DNA of 64,000 nt from Candidatus Methanosuratincola subterraneus (GTDB lineage: Archaea; Thermoproteota; Methanomethylicia; Methanomethylicales; Methanomethylicaceae). The notes under the pieces were generated by a model that ran no database searches, was not told the DNA's origin, and saw only the letters and a program-made list of their open reading frames with translations. The stretch covers positions 186,001 through 250,000 of the forward strand of contig RXGA01000001.1 in the NCBI GenBank assembly GCA_004028775.1. The letters run 5' to 3'. Shown in pieces: positions 60,793-64,000 of the stretch (the stretch's first letter is position 1; every line of letters starts with the position of its first letter). The position numbers and the translations under genes are program-made.

Positions 60793-61937
60793 ACTCCTCA
60801 CCACTCTCAAGCACAATGGTCTTTTCGCCTACTAGGATGCCCCTGCCCTCGCCCCGGTATGCATCCAGGGTGCAGCATTCGCCCTTTCCCCTCAAGACCC
60901 TCACAAGGGAGATCGCCTTCTCCCTGTACCCGTCCTTGTAGTACACCCTCACTGTTTCGTTGTTCTTGCCCCAGTCCCCCCCGCCAAGCGCCTTCAAGCA
61001 TAGGTCTATGCTCAGCGCAAAGCCGGTCGCGGCAGTGTCTATCCCGAAGTCCTTCATCATGGCGTCGTATCTCCCTCCCCCGCCGATTGGCAGGCCCATC
61101 CCGGGGGTGAATATCTCAAAGACCAAGCCGTTGTAGTAGGCCATCTCCCTGATGGTGCTCAGGTCCACAAAGACCCTGGAGGCGCACCCGTAAGCCTCGA
61201 GCGCACGGTAGAGGCTCTTGAAGTATTCGTGCTCCTCCTCAAGGCAGCCTGCAGCCTTGGAAATCTCCCCAATGAGATCCGCGCCACCCCTCTTGGTCAT
61301 CAGCAGGGTGAAAGTCTCGAGCGCATCGCTGTCGGTCGTCAATTTCCTCAGGTCGTCTATTGACTTCGAAGCAATTGCCCTCGTAAGTTTCTTGTAGTCC
61401 CTTATCCTGTACCTTTCCATCAGCCTCCTGATGACGCCCATGCTCCCGAGGTCCACGCTCGCCCTTATCCCTACCGAGTCGAGCATCTCCAGAGCGAGTG
61501 CAACCGCCTCTGCATCAGCGCTGATCCTCTCCCCTCCTATCAGCTCAGCACCCGCCTGCCAGTACTCCCTGAGGGACAGGTTCTTGGACTCCAGGTACCT
61601 GATGCAGTTCGTGATGTAGCAGAGCCTCCCCTCGTCCTTGGCCTTGGAGGCCAGCATCCTCGCTATCTGGGTCGTGACCTCCCCCCTGAGCGACAGCAGC
61701 CTGCCGTCGTAGTCCTGGACCTTGAAAATCGAATCCGTGAACCCCTCGCCCGCCCCGCCGCGTATGATGTCAAAGTAGTCGAGCGTCGAGGTCCTGACTT
61801 CCTTGTAGCCCCATTTCCTGAGGACTTCCCTGAACCTGCCCTCGACGATCAGGTAGGATCTGGCTTCCTCAGGCCCAAGGTCCCTGAATCCCCTAGGCGT
61901 CTGGAGCCTTGTGAACTAAATTCCTCCTTTCCATCAT
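60782..61937 (-). CDS. hisZ: HisZ, ATP phosphoribosyltransferase regulatory subunit, with an apparent frameshift near its start
   Basis: A HisRS paralogue without the anticodon domain (about 380 aa), giving feedback regulation to short HisG. Motifs: TPRGFRDLGPEEARSYLIVE (N-terminus), TLDYFDII, LLSLRGEVTTQIARM, AYYNGLVFEIFTPG and GGGGRYDAMMKDFG. The body is one open frame from 61915 down, but it has no start codon: TAG lies at 61916-61918, and the first in-frame ATG is at 61657, inside the fold. A second frame from ATG 61937, close to the predicted transcription start (TATA 61968-61975), reads MERRNLVHK and runs straight into this body if one base is skipped near 61907. A sequencing indel, a real mutation or programmed shifting are all possible. 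Confidence 0.8.
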
Positions 61938-61967
61938 GCTCCCTCTGAACCCGGAAGGGTTTTTCGC

Positions 61968-61975
61968 TATTTAAG
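61968..61975 (-). promoter_or_regulatory. TATA box of the histidine operon
   Basis: TTAAATAG on the minus strand; the predicted start is about 61944, just upstream of the ATGATG at 61932-61937. Confidence 0.5.
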
Positions 61976-62040
61976 CTTTTCCCACTTCTTTCCCACTTAA
62001 ACAGAAATCGATTGGAAGCTCAATTCTGTCTCATATAACC

Positions 62041-62048
62041 TTTAAAAA
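62041..62048 (+). promoter_or_regulatory. TATA-like element of the small gene at 62080
   Basis: TTTAAAAA, with predicted start about 62071 and ATG 62080 close behind a GGTG. Confidence 0.45.
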
Positions 62049-62079
62049 GACTGCGGGGGAGTTGATTTCTGGTGCGCTT

Positions 62080-62400
62080 ATGCGGTCTGCGACCAGGATC
62101 CTCTCCGAGTCTGCTGCCGATGCGGGCGCTGCGGTCGGCGAAGTTGCGTTCGGGCTTCGGTCACTAAGGGCCCTGGTCGGGGAGCCTGGAAAGAGGCGGT
62201 CCTTGGGCAACCTCAAGAAGGTCGGCACTGCCCTGCTGCTGACGCCAACCCCTGAGCCGTTCAGCGATATCGCAGGGCTTGCACTCATTGGGATCGGGGC
62301 TTTGGCTGAACGGTGGGGCTGCCCAATGACCGTCTCTGAAATGTCCAAGGAGGCAGGGGCAGTGTTCCGGTCGATCCTCCAGCCGCCTGGTCCGTGGTGA
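62080..62400 (+). CDS. Small protein of unknown function
   Basis: 106 aa from ATG 62080. A basic N-terminal segment (MRSATRILSESAADAGAAVGEVAFG), a hydrophobic stretch (SDIAGLALIGIGALAERWG) and the tail SKEAGAVFRSILQPPGPW. Codon bias is like that of the neighbours, so it is probably real. TTG 62062 would add six residues. I recognise no family. Confidence 0.6.
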   Translation: MRSATRILSESAADAGAAVGEVAFGLRSLRALVGEPGKRRSLGNLKKVGTALLLTPTPEPFSDIAGLALIGIGALAERWGCPMTVSEMSKEAGAVFRSILQPPGPW

Positions 62401-62528
62401 GCCTTTCTTTATTTTGGCACATTGATTATTCATGCTGGCTTTGCCCGGATTTTATTTGCCCAAGTGAAAATGCGCCATATTGTGTTCTACAGATATCAAT
62501 TTTTTTAAATATTTTACTCTAAAAAAAC
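62401..62528. other. AT-rich spacer before nrdD
   Basis: No gene. T-rich runs (62499-62506) could terminate the preceding transcript, and A-rich sequence leads into the nrdD TATA box. Confidence 0.4.
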
Positions 62529-62536
62529 CTTATAAG
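62529..62536 (+). promoter_or_regulatory. TATA box of the nrdD transcript
   Basis: CTTATAAG, centred 27 bp before an ATG at 62559 that opens a 15-codon ORF. The real nrdD start (62603) is 71 bp from it. Confidence 0.55.
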
Positions 62537-62558
62537 CGCTGGATCCGATAGGAATAAA

Positions 62559-62606
62559 ATGCCCGTAAATGTTAGAGATGAGCTCGTATCGGGGGTCTGG
62601 TTATGA
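62559..62606 (+). CDS. Putative leaderless upstream ORF (15 aa) overlapping the nrdD start
   Basis: ATG 62559 begins MPVNVRDELVSGVWL and stops at TGA 62604-62606, overlapping the nrdD start in the ATGA manner. Since transcription should start at about 62559, the mRNA would begin with this ATG. It looks like a translational coupler or regulator of nrdD; the peptide itself has no recognised motif. Confidence 0.4.
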   Translation: MPVNVRDELVSGVWL

Positions 62607-64000
62607 CAGAAGTAATAATTAACGGCAAACTCCCTCCACCCGTGAGGCGGAGCGACGGAGTAATAGTCCCATTCAACAAGGATCTGATAGTGAAGAGCCT
62701 GCTCAAGGAAACCCAGCTCGTCAAGGAGCTCTACAACGAGCGCCCCCTCACCGAGGCGGAGGCCAGGGTGATTGCCGACGAGGTGCAGGACGAGATACTG
62801 GGGATGCGCTTAAAGATGCTCAGCGGCCCCCTGATACGCGAGATAGTCAACGTGAAGCTCTTGGAGCATGGGTTTGCCAAGCAGAGGAACGTCTACACCA
62901 GGGTCGGGATGCCCCTGTACGAGGTCTACAAGATAGACAACTCCGACGGCTACGAGTCCAGGGAGAACGCGAACCTCCAGCCGAACCCTGAGACATTCCA
63001 CAAGAAGAAGGCAGACTTCCTCAGCAAGGAGTCTTACCTCCTCATGATCCCGTCGCACATTGCCGACGCGCACCTTCGTGGTGACATCCACCTCCATGAC
63101 TTGGAGTACTGGGGGACTCGCCCCTTCTGCCAGGACTGGGACCTCAGGTACTTCTTCTATTACGGCCTCATGCCGGACGGGACTGGGACGCACACCTCGG
63201 TCGCGGGACCCGCGAAGCATGCAGAGGTCGCGATCCTCCACGCCGCGAAGGTCCTCGGGGCTGCCCAGACCAACTTCGCTGGAGGGCAGGGCTTCTTCAA
63301 CTTCACCGTCTTCATGGCTCCGTACCTGAAGGACTTCGACGCGAAGCGGCTCCACCAGACCGCGCAGATGTTCCTCTACGAGATGACCCAGCTCTACGTC
63401 GCCCGGGGCGGCCAGCCCGTGTTCTCGTCGATACAGATCGAGTCAGGCGTCCCGAAGGTCTGGCAGGATGCGCCCGTAGTGTCGCACGGCAAGAAGTGGC
63501 CAGACCTGAGGTACGGCGACCTCGAGGACACGGTCCACGCTTTCGCAGTCGCGCTGCTCGAGGAGTATCTGAAAGGCGATGCGATGGGCAAGATGTTCAA
63601 CTTCCCGAAGCCTGAGGTCGTCCAGAGGGCGAGGTACTGGGACGACAAGGAGTTCGAGGACGTGATGCTCAGGGCAGCCGAGCTCTCTGCGAAGTTCGGC
63701 TCTACATACTACGACAACATGATCCCTGCCTACAGGGGAGGGGAGGATGGCGTCTCATGCTTCCAGTGCTGCGCGTACTCGTTCTCGGAGGACGGCAAGT
63801 CTGAGAACTTCCAGAAGAAGGTGATGTTCGAGGACGGGGCCCACTTCTCGATGGGCGGGATGCAGGTGGTCACAGTCAACCTCCCGAGGGTCGCGTACAA
63901 GTCAGGGGGAGACGAAGCGCGCCTCCTGGAGGTGCTGAAGTCCACAATGGACATCGCGAAGGAGGCCCTCATGCTCAAGAAGGCGACGATAAAGCGTCAG
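62603..64000 (+). CDS. nrdD: Anaerobic ribonucleoside-triphosphate reductase NrdD (3' end outside window)
   Basis: Class III reductase making deoxyribonucleotides in the absence of oxygen; 466 codons are visible and the frame is still open at the right edge. ATP-cone regulatory domain occupies residues about 14-100 (VRRSDGVIVPFNKDLIVKSLL). The catalytic part contains HIADAHLRGDIHLHDLEYW, GGQGFFNFTVFMAPYL, QLYVARGGQPVFSSIQ and VSCFQCCAYSF. The C-terminal glycyl-radical loop and zinc site lie beyond the window. GGGGGT 6 bases before ATG 62603 supports this start. The organism must therefore live anaerobically at least in part. Confidence 0.93.
   Translation, partial: MTEVIINGKLPPPVRRSDGVIVPFNKDLIVKSLLKETQLVKELYNERPLTEAEARVIADEVQDEILGMRLKMLSGPLIREIVNVKLLEHGFAKQRNVYTRVGMPLYEVYKIDNSDGYESRENANLQPNPETFHKKKADFLSKESYLLMIPSHIADAHLRGDIHLHDLEYWGTRPFCQDWDLRYFFYYGLMPDGTGTHTSVAGPAKHAEVAILHAAKVLGAAQTNFAGGQGFFNFTVFMAPYLKDFDAKRLHQTAQMFLYEMTQLYVARGGQPVFSSIQIESGVPKVWQDAPVVSHGKKWPDLRYGDLEDTVHAFAVALLEEYLKGDAMGKMFNFPKPEVVQRARYWDDKEFEDVMLRAAELSAKFGSTYYDNMIPAYRGGEDGVSCFQCCAYSFSEDGKSENFQKKVMFEDGAHFSMGGMQVVTVNLPRVAYKSGGDEARLLEVLKSTMDIAKEALMLKKATIKRQ

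Noticed and set aside
1-64000. tRNA, rRNA, CRISPR arrays, insertion sequences, replication origin
   Set aside because: No T-loop/anticodon patterns, regularly spaced repeats, transposases, Cdc6/Orc1 gene or ORB-like repeats were seen when reading the sequence; an unaided search can miss intron-containing tRNAs.

Overview
The window is a GC-rich (visibly above 50%) chromosomal segment from an archaeon. The evidence is TATA-box promoters 25-29 bp upstream of start codons, several apparently leaderless genes, a nurA-herA-mre11-rad50 operon, NikR, AbrB/PIN toxin-antitoxin pairs and an archaeal-style energy-converting hydrogenase. No 16S rRNA, tRNA or methanogenesis gene is present. The lineage therefore cannot be fixed; a TACK-type anaerobe (for example Methanomethylicia or Bathyarchaeia) is my best guess and only an inference.

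Layout. 1-5.2 kb: end of an ABC-2 exporter permease, a HAD phosphatase, a znuA-znuC-znuB metal importer, and nikR. 5.3-7.4 kb: AMP-forming acetyl-CoA synthetase preceded by a possible leaderless upstream ORF. 7.4-9.5 kb: a decayed patch with a TrxB remnant, a secreted protein of unknown function and a 5'-truncated PAPS-reductase-like gene. 9.7-19.3 kb: a 12-gene operon for a group 4 [NiFe] hydrogenase / complex-I relative. It keeps the nickel-binding cysteines yet has a NuoA-type subunit and three antiporter-like subunits. 19.5-28.5 kb: two toxin-antitoxin pairs, MgtC-like and EamA-like membrane proteins, a zinc alcohol dehydrogenase next to a TrpD-family transferase with a striking palindromic operator, YbjQ, and a dihydrolipoamide dehydrogenase.

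28.6-43.5 kb is an accessory, defence-like island. Its core is a co-oriented cassette: a DUF499-type AAA+ ATPase, a small unknown protein, a DUF1156-type adenine methylase, and an SNF2 helicase with a DUF3883-like nuclease-type tail. Around it lie a PIN remnant, a zinc-ribbon miniprotein, a GGCT-like protein, a VapBC pair, lipid-linked membrane enzymes, a frameshifted DNA methylase C-terminus and a DUF3800 protein. 44-54 kb: a radical SAM enzyme, the double-strand-break resection operon nurA-herA-mre11-rad50 (minus strand), a secreted glycosidase-like protein and a PfkB kinase. 54.2-61.9 kb: a complete, tightly overlapped histidine operon hisZ-hisG-hisD-hisC-hisB-hisH-hisA-hisF-hisIE (minus strand). 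hisG is the short form, and hisZ has an apparent frameshift near its 5' end. 62-64 kb: a small unknown gene and the start of the anaerobic ribonucleotide reductase nrdD, again preceded by a possible leaderless upstream ORF.

Together the genes suggest an anaerobe. It would couple ferredoxin oxidation to H2 and ion pumping through the group 4 complex, activate or make acetate through Acs, manage nickel and zinc (NikR, Znu-type transporter), and make histidine. The most unusual items are the hydrogenase/complex-I hybrid, the defence cassette, the two upstream ORFs placed where transcription should start, and the palindrome shared in part between the trpD-like and nikR upstream regions.
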